Assembly (NCBI GenBank): GCA_029907705.1
Contig: JARYLJ010000005.1
Coordinates: forward strand, 1 to 64,000
Origin: Methanomicrobiales archaeon
GTDB taxonomy: Archaea > Halobacteriota > Methanomicrobia > Methanomicrobiales > JACTUA01
Length of the DNA: 64,000 bases
Direction of reading: 5' to 3'
Part shown: positions 52,446 through 63,426 of the stretch, piece by piece
Layout of the letters: the number at the start of each line of letters is the position of its first letter
Numbering within the stretch: the stretch's first letter is position 1
The notes under the pieces: model-generated
What the model was told of the DNA's origin: nothing
The model's database searches: none
Seen by the model: only the letters and a program-made list of their open reading frames with translations
Made by a program: the position numbers and the translations under genes

Positions 52446-52942
52446 GATGGATAAAGTCAGTTTGTTTTATGTAAGAATAACTGTATTCATCCGAAGATGA
52501 TGGGAGTGATGCGGATCGGGATGTCCTGCACCGGCGGACAGGGCCTTTATTCCCCGAACATCAGGATCTGTGAGGTCGATCGGCTCCCCTGATGTTCGGT
52601 GGCAGGGTACTCAACTTTTCAGGGCGCCGGCTGAAAAAGAGATGATCCTCCCATATTCTCCACCTCCCTATGAAGGATCATCATTTGCGATATGAAATAA
52701 ACCGGGGATCGGGGTCGATCCACGGAGACTTCAGCCATACATACGATACCTCTGGTGTATGGAAGGGATCTGGTTCGAAGGGCGCGGGACTGATCCCTGC
52801 GGACATTCACGCCACCGCTACAAAAAAGAAAAAAATGATAATCTCCGATCAGGTGAATAAATAGAAGGATACGGTAAGAGAGGTACCAAACGTCGATAGA
52901 AAGAATAGTTCTGAAAAGGAGGGGGGCATCTCCTCCTCAGGT

Positions 52943-53896
52943 ATGTGGATGTATGTGTCGCTGTTATTGCTCATCGCTTTGATTGCCTTCATCGCGATCT
53001 TTTTCATCTCTCCGCCCTCGGGCGGAGAAGCGGGTGGTGAGAAGATACCTGCGGGAACGTGCGGGAATTCGATGATCTCTTATATTAATAAATATATCGC
53101 CACCGGCACGGACAAGGCGAAGGTCGTCTCCGTGAAGGAGAAGAACGGGATATTCGAGATCATCACCAGTTACAAAGGACAGAATTTACCGGTGTATGCG
53201 AGCACCGATTGTGTGCTCCTCTTTCTGGATCAACCGATCGACACGACTGAACCGGTCCCGACACCCACCCCGACACCCTCTCCAACACCCACGCCTGCGA
53301 TGGTGAATACAGAAAGGCCCACCATAGACCTGTATGTGATGGCCTTCTGCCCCTATGGCGTGCAGGCAGAGAACGCGATGAAGTCGGTCGTGGACCTGCT
53401 CGGAGATAGTGTGGATATGAAGGTGCGGTTCATCGCGAGGGTGGGGGGAGAGACACCGGATACAGTGAACTCCCTGCACGGCGCTAACGAGGCAAAGGAG
53501 GATCTAAGACAGGTCTGCATCCAGAAGCAGCATCCTGATCTGTATTGAAAGTACCTGATGCAGGTCAACAGCGAATGTTACCCGATATACAGCGATGCGG
53601 CGAAACTGGACGAATGCTGGAAGAATGCCTCTCAATCGCTGGGCATCGATCCGGCAGGGATCGAGGAGTGCGCCTACGGGAGCGAGGGGATCTCCATGCT
53701 GAAGGATGACGAGCAGCTTACCTCCAAAAACCGGGTGACAGGCTCCCCCACCCTGATCATCAACGATGTGAGGTATTCGGGCGCACGCTCGCCAGAGGCC
53801 TTCAAACAGGCGATCTGCGATGCATTCATCTCGCCTCCTGCGTCATGTGCAGTCAACCTGAGCTCGACCCAGCCCAGTGCCAGCGGTCAGTGCTGA
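52943..53896 (+). pseudogene. Exported DsbA/thioredoxin-like protein interrupted by in-frame TGA (53546..53548)
   Basis: Signal/TM, PTPTPTPSPTPTP linker, VMAFCPYGVQAENA; HPDLY*KYLMQVNSECYPIYSDAAKLDECWK continues in frame. Confidence 0.72.
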
Positions 53897-54192
53897 TCAT
53901 CAAACCTTTTTTCCATACGAATAATCCGTCTGCCTGAAGATCCGATACCCCGGTACGGGCCACTCCGTCCGAAAGATCGATTGCGCCCCCGGGTCGAATG
54001 GTGTGATGAAACGCTTGGTATGCAGAGCCCCTTAAGACCAATGAGCGCCCAGTTCCCATGCCCTGCACGAATGATCCTCTTCATCATCGTGCCTTTGTCA
54101 TGCGAACCGGTAAATGACAAAATATATGGAATTAAGACAATTCAAGTCATGGATAAGGTTTATTCCCGATAAGGTAGGAGATCGGCACGGTG

Positions 54193-54393
54193 ATGGCCAT
54201 GGAATGCCCGAAGATCGCGAAGCTCTCCGAAGACCAGCTCGGGGAGATCAGGAAGATGGAGAAGAAGATGGGGATCATCCTCATCGCCTACGAAAAAATC
54301 CCGAGTTACAAGAAACTCGCCCCCGATGCGCTGAAGAAGATCCAGTCACTGGAGAAGGATACGGGAAGCATTCTCGTCGCATACGAGGCGTGA
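54193..54393 (+). CDS. 66-aa protein with two tandem copies of one motif
   Basis: KLSEDQLGEIRKMEKKMGIILIAYE / KLAPDALKKIQSLEKDTGSILVAYE. Confidence 0.7.
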   Translation: MAMECPKIAKLSEDQLGEIRKMEKKMGIILIAYEKIPSYKKLAPDALKKIQSLEKDTGSILVAYEA

Positions 54394-54949
54394 AGGAGAT
54401 AGTTCGATCAGAAAGGACCAAAAAAACCGCTCCTTTGGAAGAAGGGCGGAGCTCCCGGTTATCTCTCTTTTATACCTCCTGTGGGCAATGTCCCATCCCG
54501 TCGACCACGGGTAGAAACAAGGACCATCTCGGGAGCATCGGGCGCATTCGGGTATTTTCAGGTCTCCGATACAGATCCATGCCCCGGCTGCCTCCTCTGG
54601 GGGGGATCCCCGTCCATCCGACCCTGCATGCGGGGAAGGATAAAACATCCCATCCCACCGCGATCTCCCGATAGAAGAGAGAATTGCGTTAATTCGTTAC
54701 ATTGGAGGATCCACCTCCCGATATATGCCCCCGGGCGCTCTGCATCGGGTTGCGTTCAGCGCGGGTCAGCACCCCTCTGACGTCGGATCCATTGCGCTCC
54801 CTCTTCGATCGTGTCCTGGTGGAAAGATCTGCAGGGGTTTCGTGGTCCGTGATGTCGTTTTGCCTCAAAAACATCTGGAGGTGTTGATGGAATCGATCAT
54901 TGGGAGGGTTCGCCGGTGTTTATGAACCCGAATTGAAGATCAGATAGGG

Positions 54950-55885
54950 ATGCAGGAACACAGGGATGCGTGCGCTGAAAGGGGGAATCCGTCCGATCGG
55001 ACTCCGAAGAGATCCCTCCAGATCGCCATTGCACTCACCTCGGTGATCTTCCTCGCCGAGGTGATCGGAGGCCTCATCTCGGGATCCCTCTCCCTGCTCG
55101 GAGATGCGGCGCACATGCTCCAGGACATGGTCGCCCTGCTTCTGTCGCTCGGCGCCATCATCGTGGCAGAGAGGCTCCCCACCCCGACGAGGACGTTCGG
55201 CTATCACCGGGTGGAGATCGGTGCGGCGGTGCTGAACGGGATCCTCCTCGTGGCGATCAGCCTCTTCATCGTCCGGCAGGCGGTCATGCGGCTCCTCGTT
55301 CCTTCGCCTGTCGCGAGTCAAATCATGCTCCCCGTCGCAGTCGTCGGGCTCTTCGCGAATATCGCTGCGATGCAGGTGCTGCACGGGAGCCACGATCTGA
55401 ACGTGAGGAGTGCGTTCCTTCACGTGATGGGCGATACCCTCTCCTCGATCGCGGTGATCCTAGCCGCCGTCTGGATCGCGCTCACCGGACAGACGATCGT
55501 CGATCCCCTCCTCGGCCTCGCCATTGCATCGGTCATACTCGCCTCCTCGTACCCACTGCTGCGTGATGCGATCGGCATCCTCCTGCAGTTCGCCCCACGC
55601 GACATCGATGCGGAGGAGGTGGCACGGGAGATGGAGTCGGTCGAGGGTGTCGGCGGCGTGCACAACCTCCACCTCTGGAGCCTCTGCGCGCACATCCATG
55701 TGCTGGATGCACACGTGTACAGCTGCGAGACCGACGTGCTGCGTCTGGAGGAGATCAAGGCGGAGATGAAGGAGCGCCTGAAGAGGTTTGGCATCGTCTA
55801 TTCCACGCTCGAGTTCGAATGGGTCGAGTGCGAGGACCGGCGTCTGGTAAGGGCAATGAAAAATCCGGATCACCGGGTGAAGTGA
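54950..55885 (+). CDS. Cation diffusion facilitator (CDF) metal exporter
   Basis: LAEVIGGLISGSLSLLGDAAHMLQDMVALLLSL; HDLNVRSAFLHVMGDTLSSIAVI; VHNLHLWSLCAHIHVLDAHV. Confidence 0.93.
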   Translation: MQEHRDACAERGNPSDRTPKRSLQIAIALTSVIFLAEVIGGLISGSLSLLGDAAHMLQDMVALLLSLGAIIVAERLPTPTRTFGYHRVEIGAAVLNGILLVAISLFIVRQAVMRLLVPSPVASQIMLPVAVVGLFANIAAMQVLHGSHDLNVRSAFLHVMGDTLSSIAVILAAVWIALTGQTIVDPLLGLAIASVILASSYPLLRDAIGILLQFAPRDIDAEEVAREMESVEGVGGVHNLHLWSLCAHIHVLDAHVYSCETDVLRLEEIKAEMKERLKRFGIVYSTLEFEWVECEDRRLVRAMKNPDHRVK

Positions 55886-56674
55886 TGATATCGTCTTGTC
55901 AGGAGAGGAGCACCCAGCGATTCCGAATTTGATCGGTGATTCTTTGTTTGCCATATAAACGGGTTCGGCTCCAGATGAACCGAATCGATGCAGATCGATC
56001 TCCCTCGTTCAATCATTGCAAAATAACGATTCTCCGTTCCGATGAATTTTCGGTCAACAGATGAAGGCCGGCAGCAGAGTAAAACATTGCTACACCGCGA
56101 AACCCCCGGTGGGCCCGCAGGGACGTCGATCTGCATGGCACGCATGGTGCGGATGGAAAAAATTGATTCTGGGAATCGGTCACTTGGATCGCCAGACCTT
56201 CGTGGCTCTGTGGACTGCACCTTCCAGCCCCTCTCTTTACCGAACTCTCATTCGGCGCACGCAGCCGTCCACCGGTGAACATGACGCCTTTAACTGCAGG
56301 TGGGATTCTGCTGCCCTCTCATCGAGGCGGGGTACTTCTCCTGCTATCCGGCCGAAGGAGCACATCACCTCGTACTCGGGCCGCCGGCCCATAAGATTCG
56401 GGTGTGATGCCCTGACGCAGGCGATCGCGATCCCCCGAACGTCGCCATCATTGCCCCTTCAATCGTATCCGGGAGCACCCCTGCGGTGCACCCCATCATC
56501 GCCATGGTCCAGAAGGGCTCCACCCCTGTTCTGGCCCGCCTTCCCGTATATGGCCGGAGAATCTCGGTATTAATACTCTGTCCCCTACTCGTCTCCCTTC
56601 GTTGATCCGATGTGTGTAAACGCCTTCTTCACAGAAGTCCACCCCACGCTTCTTGGGGTGCGTCCTTCACCTCA

Positions 56675-57703
56675 TCATCTTCTTCTCGTGCCGATGCATA
56701 ACAGAAGGATCGCGAACATGCATGCCGGAGCGGTGATGCCGGCGGTGAACCCCGGGGTGGACGCTGCACCACCGGTGGTGAGAGCGCCGGTGCGATCGGT
56801 TCTCTCCACGGGGTGAATCGCATCCGCGAACTGCTCCAGCGCATCCACGATCCTCGGCCCTGCGCGATCGACGATGTCCGTATCAACGAGGTGCACCCGG
56901 CCCTCGCGGATCGCCGTCACGTTCGAAAACCTCGGCTCTGTGAAAAAATACCTCGCGATCTCGTCCTCTCCTCCCCCCATCCCCGTGCCTCTGTTCACGA
57001 TCAGCACCTGGGGGTCCGCTGCAAGGAAGTCCTCGATACCGACCGCCTTCCACCCTTCCACGCGGGGGAAGGCATTCATCCCGCCGGCACGGGCGATCAG
57101 CTCATCCTGGAATGTGCCGTTGCCGCTGACATAGATGGGATCGTTCCAGATCACGTGGGCGACCCGCGGGCGCTCTCTCGCCTTCGACGCCCTCTCCTCC
57201 ACCCTGCGGATGCGTTCCTCCATCTCCCCGATCAGCGAGGTGGCATTCTGCTCTGCGCCGGTCGCCATGCCGGCGAGCCGGATGTCCTCGAGAATGCCAT
57301 CCAGCGTCTCAGGATGGAGGACAATCACCCTGAAGCCCAGGTTGCGCAGGTTCGAGATCAGCGCCTCTCCGTTCCCGTAGGCGGCGAGGATCAGATCGGG
57401 CTTCAGCGCGATCACCTTCTCGATGCTCACCGTGCTGTATCCGCCGACCTTCGGCTTCTCCTGTGCCTCGGGCGGGTAGTTGCAGTACTCGGTTACACCC
57501 ACCACGCGATCGTTCAAACCCAGAGCAAAGAGGATCTCCGTGTTCGCGGGGGCGAGCGAGACGATCCGCTGTGGCGGGGATTCGATTGTCGTGCTGTAGC
57601 CCACATCGTCGGTGATGGTGAGGGCACCCTGCACCGGATAGAGCGCGAGAATCAGGACCGACATTACAGCGAGAAAACCCATTATTCGTTTATTCAAAGA
57701 CAT
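56675..57703 (-). CDS. BtuF-like corrinoid/metal-chelate binding protein with PGF-like C-terminal anchor
   Basis: PPQRIVSLAPANTEILFALGLNDRVVGVTEYCNYP..; C-terminus TPGFTAGITAPACMFAILLLCIGTRRR. Start at the internal MSLNKR. Confidence 0.88.
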   Translation of the reverse strand: MSLNKRIMGFLAVMSVLILALYPVQGALTITDDVGYSTTIESPPQRIVSLAPANTEILFALGLNDRVVGVTEYCNYPPEAQEKPKVGGYSTVSIEKVIALKPDLILAAYGNGEALISNLRNLGFRVIVLHPETLDGILEDIRLAGMATGAEQNATSLIGEMEERIRRVEERASKARERPRVAHVIWNDPIYVSGNGTFQDELIARAGGMNAFPRVEGWKAVGIEDFLAADPQVLIVNRGTGMGGGEDEIARYFFTEPRFSNVTAIREGRVHLVDTDIVDRAGPRIVDALEQFADAIHPVERTDRTGALTTGGAASTPGFTAGITAPACMFAILLLCIGTRRR

Positions 57704-57764
57704 GGCATCTCTTCCATGATGTAAGGCGATACGTAAAATAAAAAAGGAGGGGTCCGTTCCCGAA

Positions 57765-58388
57765 TCACATGAGCACAAACTCGCCCTTCTGGATGACCTT
57801 CTGGCTCGCCTTGTCGATGATCGCATACTCGCACTTCGTGTTCAGGAATACGGCGAAACCATACTCTGCGCCAGCTGGTTTCCAGGAAATGGCTCTCCCC
57901 TGCGGAGGCCCATACATCCCATCGCTGCTGTCGTAGCAGTTATCCGCATAGAGCATGAACCTGTCTCCCGGTGCGATGAAGCCGTCATTCGAGCCGATCT
58001 CCCCGAAATATTTCGTTATTTCGCCCGGCAGACAGGTCGAGCTTGAATTGATCGTATCTGCCATCGTGATGGTGTACTTCGCATCCTGGCTCTGCAGCTG
58101 GATCGCGATATCGTTCAGGGCGAAACCATCTCCGCCTTTGTGCTCGAAGAGCAGGCCGTTCTTCGCGGTGAAGCCGGTTGGATATTCATAGGTATAATCT
58201 GTCTTGTCGGTGTCCTGGATCCCCTCGATCACCGGTGTGACGCTCAGCGAGGCCTGGGGGGCCTTCCTGCTCTCGCCCGCGAGCCCACCCGCGAACGCGC
58301 TCACGACCGCGGCGATGATGATCGTCACGACGAGCATGAGCATCACGCCCACGACGGGCGAGACCGCCGACTCCATGTCGTTCTTCAT
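57765..58388 (-). CDS. Type IV pilin N-terminal domain protein
   Basis: MKNDMESAVSPVVGVMLMLVVTIIIAAVVSAFAGGLAG. Confidence 0.88.
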   Translation of the reverse strand: MKNDMESAVSPVVGVMLMLVVTIIIAAVVSAFAGGLAGESRKAPQASLSVTPVIEGIQDTDKTDYTYEYPTGFTAKNGLLFEHKGGDGFALNDIAIQLQSQDAKYTITMADTINSSSTCLPGEITKYFGEIGSNDGFIAPGDRFMLYADNCYDSSDGMYGPPQGRAISWKPAGAEYGFAVFLNTKCEYAIIDKASQKVIQKGEFVLM

Positions 58389-59041
58389 AGCACCGCCACC
58401 TCCCTGTCGAAGATAAACTTCCCGCTCGGTACATGGAGAATCTTCACTTCCACAATGCTGCCGGGTCCAAAGTCAGGATCGTCGAAGGTGTCCGGATCCG
58501 GCCAGGTACCACGGGTGAAACCGATTCCGAGCAGAGTCGCAGTCCCGGGGACGTTCCCGGTACTCAGGACATCTCCTGTCTTCCAGGTATAGTTGCCAAA
58601 GTCCACCGCCGGATTGTCTCCGGCGTAACCGTATCTCGCGTCGTTCAGGTACGGCATTCTGGCATTGGCAGTACCCAGGCCGTACAGGTCCACCATGTCG
58701 CTGGACGCGCTCTGCGTGTGCTTGTAGGTGTACCCGCTCGCGTTCGTGTAGTACGTCACGATCTCCAGATCCCTGGTCGGGATCGGGTCGCCGCTCAGGA
58801 GCGTGAACGTCATCTTCGTCGTCGTCCCGCCCATCCCGTCATCCGCAGCGGTATCGATCTTCACCGCAATCGCTGCCTGGGGCACCGCCTTCGTCCCCCC
58901 GGCGAGCCCGCCGGCAAACCCGCTCACCACGGCGGCGATGATTATGGTGACCACCAGCATGAGCATGACACCGACGACCGGTGAAACCGCTCCATCATCT
59001 CTCTTCATCCATACCTCCAGCCGCAGCCACTGCTGCAGCAT
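58385..59041 (-). CDS. Type IV pilin N-terminal domain protein
   Basis: DDGAVSPVVGVMLMLVVTIIIAAVVSGFAGGLAGG. Confidence 0.88.
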   Translation of the reverse strand: MLQQWLRLEVWMKRDDGAVSPVVGVMLMLVVTIIIAAVVSGFAGGLAGGTKAVPQAAIAVKIDTAADDGMGGTTTKMTFTLLSGDPIPTRDLEIVTYYTNASGYTYKHTQSASSDMVDLYGLGTANARMPYLNDARYGYAGDNPAVDFGNYTWKTGDVLSTGNVPGTATLLGIGFTRGTWPDPDTFDDPDFGPGSIVEVKILHVPSGKFIFDREVAVL

Positions 59042-59194
59042 TCAACTTTACAATATTTTTGTATTTAAAACAAGCTAATTTGTTCTAACATTCCTCATAC
59101 AGAATATGAAGATCGGATGACTGCCGTCTCCTCATAGGTCATCGATGCGGCGGCAGAGACATCTGCATTCAGGTCTTTGATATTTATTACATGT

Positions 59195-59548
59195 TCAGAT
59201 AAGTCCCGGGGCAAAGGAGAGCGAGTATAGGTTGAAGATCACCACATAGAGGAACCAGCCGGAGAGCGCCGAGAGGATCGTCATGCCGGCATCGGGGATC
59301 AGGTCCTCGCACCATGCAGCCCACGCGAGAGCACCGACGAAGAACCCCGATTTCAACATCCCGTGCACCAGCGGAGAACCGACCACCGGCACCATCACCG
59401 CGTTCAGCTCCGCTCCGCCCATACTCAGGATCTGGTTCGTCGTGCATATGTCCAGTGCGAGGCAGACGCCGAAGAGGACCATCAGCACGAACCCGAGTGA
59501 GGATTGGAAGGGGTGCTGCCTCTTCGCTGCGAATGCTCGGAACACCAT
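59195..59548 (-). CDS. Small membrane protein (DUF5658-like)
   Basis: DICTTNQILSMGGAELNAVMVPVVGSPLVHGMLKSGFFVGALAWA; family name tentative. Confidence 0.65.
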   Translation of the reverse strand: MVFRAFAAKRQHPFQSSLGFVLMVLFGVCLALDICTTNQILSMGGAELNAVMVPVVGSPLVHGMLKSGFFVGALAWAAWCEDLIPDAGMTILSALSGWFLYVVIFNLYSLSFAPGLI

Positions 59549-60134
59549 GTGTAATTATATTTTATAATTAATATATAAGGTTTATTATTTTTCAATTCAC
59601 TTTTTAAAATATTAAATTTCAAAAATAATCATTATTTTCATTTTGTATTAATTTCGGAGAATATTAATGGTTTCATCAGACATCACGTATCATCCGATCG
59701 TCGGTACGGAAGTCGGAGAGTTCGACCGTATCTGCCGCTCCCGCATATCGCCTTTTTTCGGTCTCTCCACTTCCCCTTCTTCCGCCCGGCACCCCCTCGC
59801 TCCATCCTGTAGCGTACCGGTCCACGGGTATCTGCCGGCCCCGAACCGATCACCATCTGAACGTTCGAGGTATCACGACAGGATAAAAAGGAGCATGCGA
59901 CCATCGGGATATGATCCATGGGACACCGGAACAGGAAACGGACAGGAGACATGCGGAGGATGGAGCCACAAGATGGACATATATGCTTATCGATCGACGA
60001 AGATCGGGGTTCGTGGTACGATGGGGCCTCCTGCACGTCCAGTTACTGAGGATACGGAGAGGACCGGCTTGATGGTATCGGTTCAATGCATTTTCACGAT
60101 GAATCGAGCATATCGGGGCTGAAGATAAAAAAAG

Positions 60135-60938
60135 TTATTTTCTGGACCGCACAGCGAGCAGGATCAGAGAGGCGAGTGAAACGGGCACCAGCCAGAGGGA
60201 GAGCGGGGTGGACGGCATGGTGGTGACAGGAGTGGTCTCCTGCTGTGGAGGAGTCACCAGCGCCTTGTTGTACCTGATCACGTCGGGGAGGGATTCCACC
60301 CCCGGGATGGACTTCGGAAAGTTCGTGAATACGACCCTCTTCGCGTTTATCTTGTTGTCCCGGAGTGCCTCTTCCACGCCTTTCGCCATATCGCCCGACT
60401 GCATGTTCTCGATGACATACCTCACGTCGCGGTACTTCTCGGGGTTATTCCAGATGTCGTTCACCACCGCCCTTGGCATGAATTTGCCCTGCTGGTAGAA
60501 TTCGGGGGCGAAGACGGTCACCACATTGAGCCCGAGCCACTCCTCCGCCGCCTCTTTCTGCCAGATCATCACGACCACCTGCTGTCCCGAAATCCGTGCC
60601 CTCTCGTCGGGGGTGAGGTCTGCCTTTTCGATCTCCGTCAGGAAATCCTGAAGTCGGGTTTCGTAGTACGTCCTGTTCGCCGCGTCCGCCTCGATCAGCC
60701 ACCCGGCGACCTCGCGGGAGAGGTTCTTCGCACCGCCAGGCGTGTTCCATACCATGGAGGGGTTCTTCAGTGTCTTCCAGCTTACATTACCGTATCCATT
60801 TGCCTTCATGAAGTCGGTCACGTATGGCATCACATATGACTGGTCGACAGAACCGTTGTGCGCGACGAAGAGGTCTGCCGTTGCGATGAAATCGCGCTGC
60901 AGCTGGATACGGTTCGGGATGATGTCAGATTGCATGTG
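60135..60938 (-). CDS. ZnuA-like metal ABC substrate-binding protein, N-terminus apparently missing
   Basis: HMQSDIIPNRIQLQRDFIATADLFVAHNGSVDQSYV..NKINAKRVVFTNFPKSIPG; C-terminal TM anchor; no signal peptide in the upstream frame. Confidence 0.65.
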   Translation of the reverse strand, partial: HMQSDIIPNRIQLQRDFIATADLFVAHNGSVDQSYVMPYVTDFMKANGYGNVSWKTLKNPSMVWNTPGGAKNLSREVAGWLIEADAANRTYYETRLQDFLTEIEKADLTPDERARISGQQVVVMIWQKEAAEEWLGLNVVTVFAPEFYQQGKFMPRAVVNDIWNNPEKYRDVRYVIENMQSGDMAKGVEEALRDNKINAKRVVFTNFPKSIPGVESLPDVIRYNKALVTPPQQETTPVTTMPSTPLSLWLVPVSLASLILLAVRSRK

Positions 60939-61233
60939 CCTTTTATCTCCGGTTTCGCAGGAGTGGTGATCGGGTTCGCGGGAGAACGGAGAGGGGCGGG
61001 GGAATGAGGGTATGCAGGGCGACCGGCCCTGAACACTGTGTTTAAATAAAACCACCTCCCACCCGCTCCGTGCATGGAGAAAGCGTCGCAGTCTCCGCTC
61101 CGCATCTGCGCCCCAGGCAGGGGGCAGGTTTTTTACAAGCAGCTCCCCGGTGCTCCGAAGGGATTTTCGGTCGGGCATGGTATCTGCTCTCTCCACTGCG
61201 TTCGCCGCCGTCGCACCGGGTGTCCCGTTTCAT

Positions 61234-62001
61234 TCACGGGTATCTTCCGGTATGGCGCCTATCCCGCTCTGAATGAAGACGCGAGAGGTGGAGGAGACCG
61301 GAATCGCATGCCCGGAGGTCATGCACTTCCTCGATCCAGGGCACGCCCGCAGGGAGCGCCACTGCGATCCGGTTGAAGTCGATCCCACCTTCTCCCGGCG
61401 CGAGATGGTCGTCCTCCCTCCCATGGTTGTCGTGGACATGCACGTGATCGGGCTCTGCTAAGTGCAGGAACTCCTCCAGCGCGCCGTTGATGTGCGCATG
61501 CCCTATGTCGAGGCAGAAGCCGAGCCCCAGCTCCCTGATCGCCGGAAGGAGCGAGGTATCCCTGAAATGGCATACCTCCCAGCTCCCCATGTTCTCGACC
61601 GCGATCCTGATGCCCTGCTCCTCCTGCACCCCGGAGAGCCGCTTCAGCGAACGGTGCAGGCAGGCGAGCGATCTCTCGCGGAGCTCCATCCAGGGCATGA
61701 ACCCAGGGTGCACGACGACGCAGGAGGCATCTATCACGGCTGCCCGCTCGCAGACCTCCTCCAGTATATCGAGCGAGACCTCGCGCACCCGCTCCCTGCA
61801 CGAGGCGATGTTCAGGTCAGTCACCGGTGCGTGCACGGAGTAGCGGAGGTCGAAGGAGGAGCAGCAATCCACCCCTGCATGCAGGAGGTCGTGCGAGGCA
61901 TCGGAGAGGATCTCCACCTCCTTCACTCTGGAGGAGAGGCACTCCAGCGCCTCCCCGAGGGTGCGATCGAGGAGGCACCAGGTGGAGACGCCGATCCTCA
62001 T
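61234..62001 (-). CDS. Xylose isomerase-like TIM-barrel protein
   Basis: MRIGVSTWCLLDRTLGEALECL; RYSVHAPVTDLN; VVVHPGF; IAVENMG; LDIGHAHING; VHVHDNHGREDDHLAPGEGGIDF. Confidence 0.85.
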   Translation of the reverse strand: MRIGVSTWCLLDRTLGEALECLSSRVKEVEILSDASHDLLHAGVDCCSSFDLRYSVHAPVTDLNIASCRERVREVSLDILEEVCERAAVIDASCVVVHPGFMPWMELRERSLACLHRSLKRLSGVQEEQGIRIAVENMGSWEVCHFRDTSLLPAIRELGLGFCLDIGHAHINGALEEFLHLAEPDHVHVHDNHGREDDHLAPGEGGIDFNRIAVALPAGVPWIEEVHDLRACDSGLLHLSRLHSERDRRHTGRYP

Positions 62002-62419
62002 GCCCCGCACCTCTGTCCTCCCCTCTTTCCGGGCAGCGCACGCGTGTCATCCTCCCCTCTCTCTCCACGGGAGCAGGAAGGGGCAGGAAGACAGGCGTAT
62101 CGCACCCCGGACATCGCTGAGTGGGTATCCCGGCCAGTAGAAATAAGGATGACGGATCAGCCGAACGCAAGACCGTATAATGCCCATACGCGGCACGGGC
62201 AGATGGAATGGATCCGTTCGCACAATACGATCCTGAAGATCCCTCCATACCTTCTCCCGCTTTCAAAGGCGGAGCAATGCAGGGGAGCACATGAACAGCC
62301 GGCCTCCTCCCGTCATTATAAATAGTCAATTTATAAAATTATTTAATAAAATTTATTATTTATGTATAATTAGGTATTATCGGTGCCCCGGAAATGGGCA
62401 CCATTCCATATCAGCAGGA

Positions 62420-62701
62420 ATGCAAATGGCCAGATCGGAAAAGAAGAGCGAAGCCAAACCGGGGAGCGGATCCCCGAAGGCGGGTGCGGCGGCGGAGAAG
62501 ACCATTTCAAAGCCGGCCGGACCGGCTGAGAAGGCGGCAAAGGCTCCACCCAGGACCGTGAACACAACGGCAACGACCACAGCGAAGGCAGGGAGAGCGA
62601 AGGCAGCTGCCGCGGCCGCGGCTCCCGGAAAGAATAATCCCTCGTCAGGAGGCAGGAAAGGCAAAAAGGAAACTGGAGAGAAGAGTTCCGTATCGAAGTG
62701 A
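62420..62701 (+). CDS. Low-complexity Ala/Lys/Pro-rich basic protein
   Basis: MQMARSEKKSEAKPGSGSPKAGAAAEKTISKPAGPAEKAAKAPPRTVNTTATTTAKAGRAKAAAAAAAPGKNNPSSGGRKGKKETGEKSSVSK. Confidence 0.6.
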   Translation: MQMARSEKKSEAKPGSGSPKAGAAAEKTISKPAGPAEKAAKAPPRTVNTTATTTAKAGRAKAAAAAAAPGKNNPSSGGRKGKKETGEKSSVSK

Positions 62702-63426
62702 GGATAGATATGTGGGGGCACGGGGATGCGGGTGATACGGCGGTGTCCTCGTTCCCGGGGTCATCGTCGGAATGGATCGTAATCAGAAGAGAACATAACC
62801 GAAAGAGCGCATAAACGGGTTGGCATGCGGAGGTGGGGCGGGCCTCCGCCCCCGCCATACGGCGTCACGGGGGTACAGCTCCTCTTTTCTGGATCTTTGT
62901 CAGCATCCCGTGGCGGTGCCTTCAATGGCCCCTCCCGTGCATTCGTCGTTTTCATTCACGGTTGCCACCTGGTGCGACATCTGGACCATCCTTCATACCG
63001 GTGCTCCTGCTGCGGCAACGGACCAGCACCGCCTTCCATCGCCCATTTCGCCCTGTATCTGCGCATCCACGCGGTGCCCGATCTAGATCGCCCTGTTATG
63101 GCGATGGCATCGAAACCGGTCATCCTCAATCGTTCCTCCCTCTCGCGGAGAGCCAAACCACGGTGGCGGGGACCGGGTTTGGTCACACGGCGGCAGTTAA
63201 AAGGATAGCCACTCCGGCTACATGCTCTCCTTCCGTCAGGTGTACTTCAACAGCGAGCCTCTTTTTTCCCTGAACGACAGGCGCCGGCAGGGGACGGCGA
63301 GACACGCGCATGCCCCGATCCGGGTGAGGGCGCCCTCCAGTTCTCCTGCGTCACGATATGCGATGCGCGCGATGACGACTGACTGTCTGCGGATAGTTCG
63401 AAAAAAAGGTTGAGATTCGGACCGGC

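Noticed and set aside
53255-53300. ACACCCACCCCGACACCC-type repeat as a possible tandem repeat element
   Set aside because: In frame it encodes a PTPTPTPSPTPTP linker of the exported protein.
59683-60036. Minus-strand ORF with CPSCG..CPMDH as a zinc-ribbon protein
   Set aside because: Spacing and composition otherwise non-protein-like; Cys pattern probably chance.
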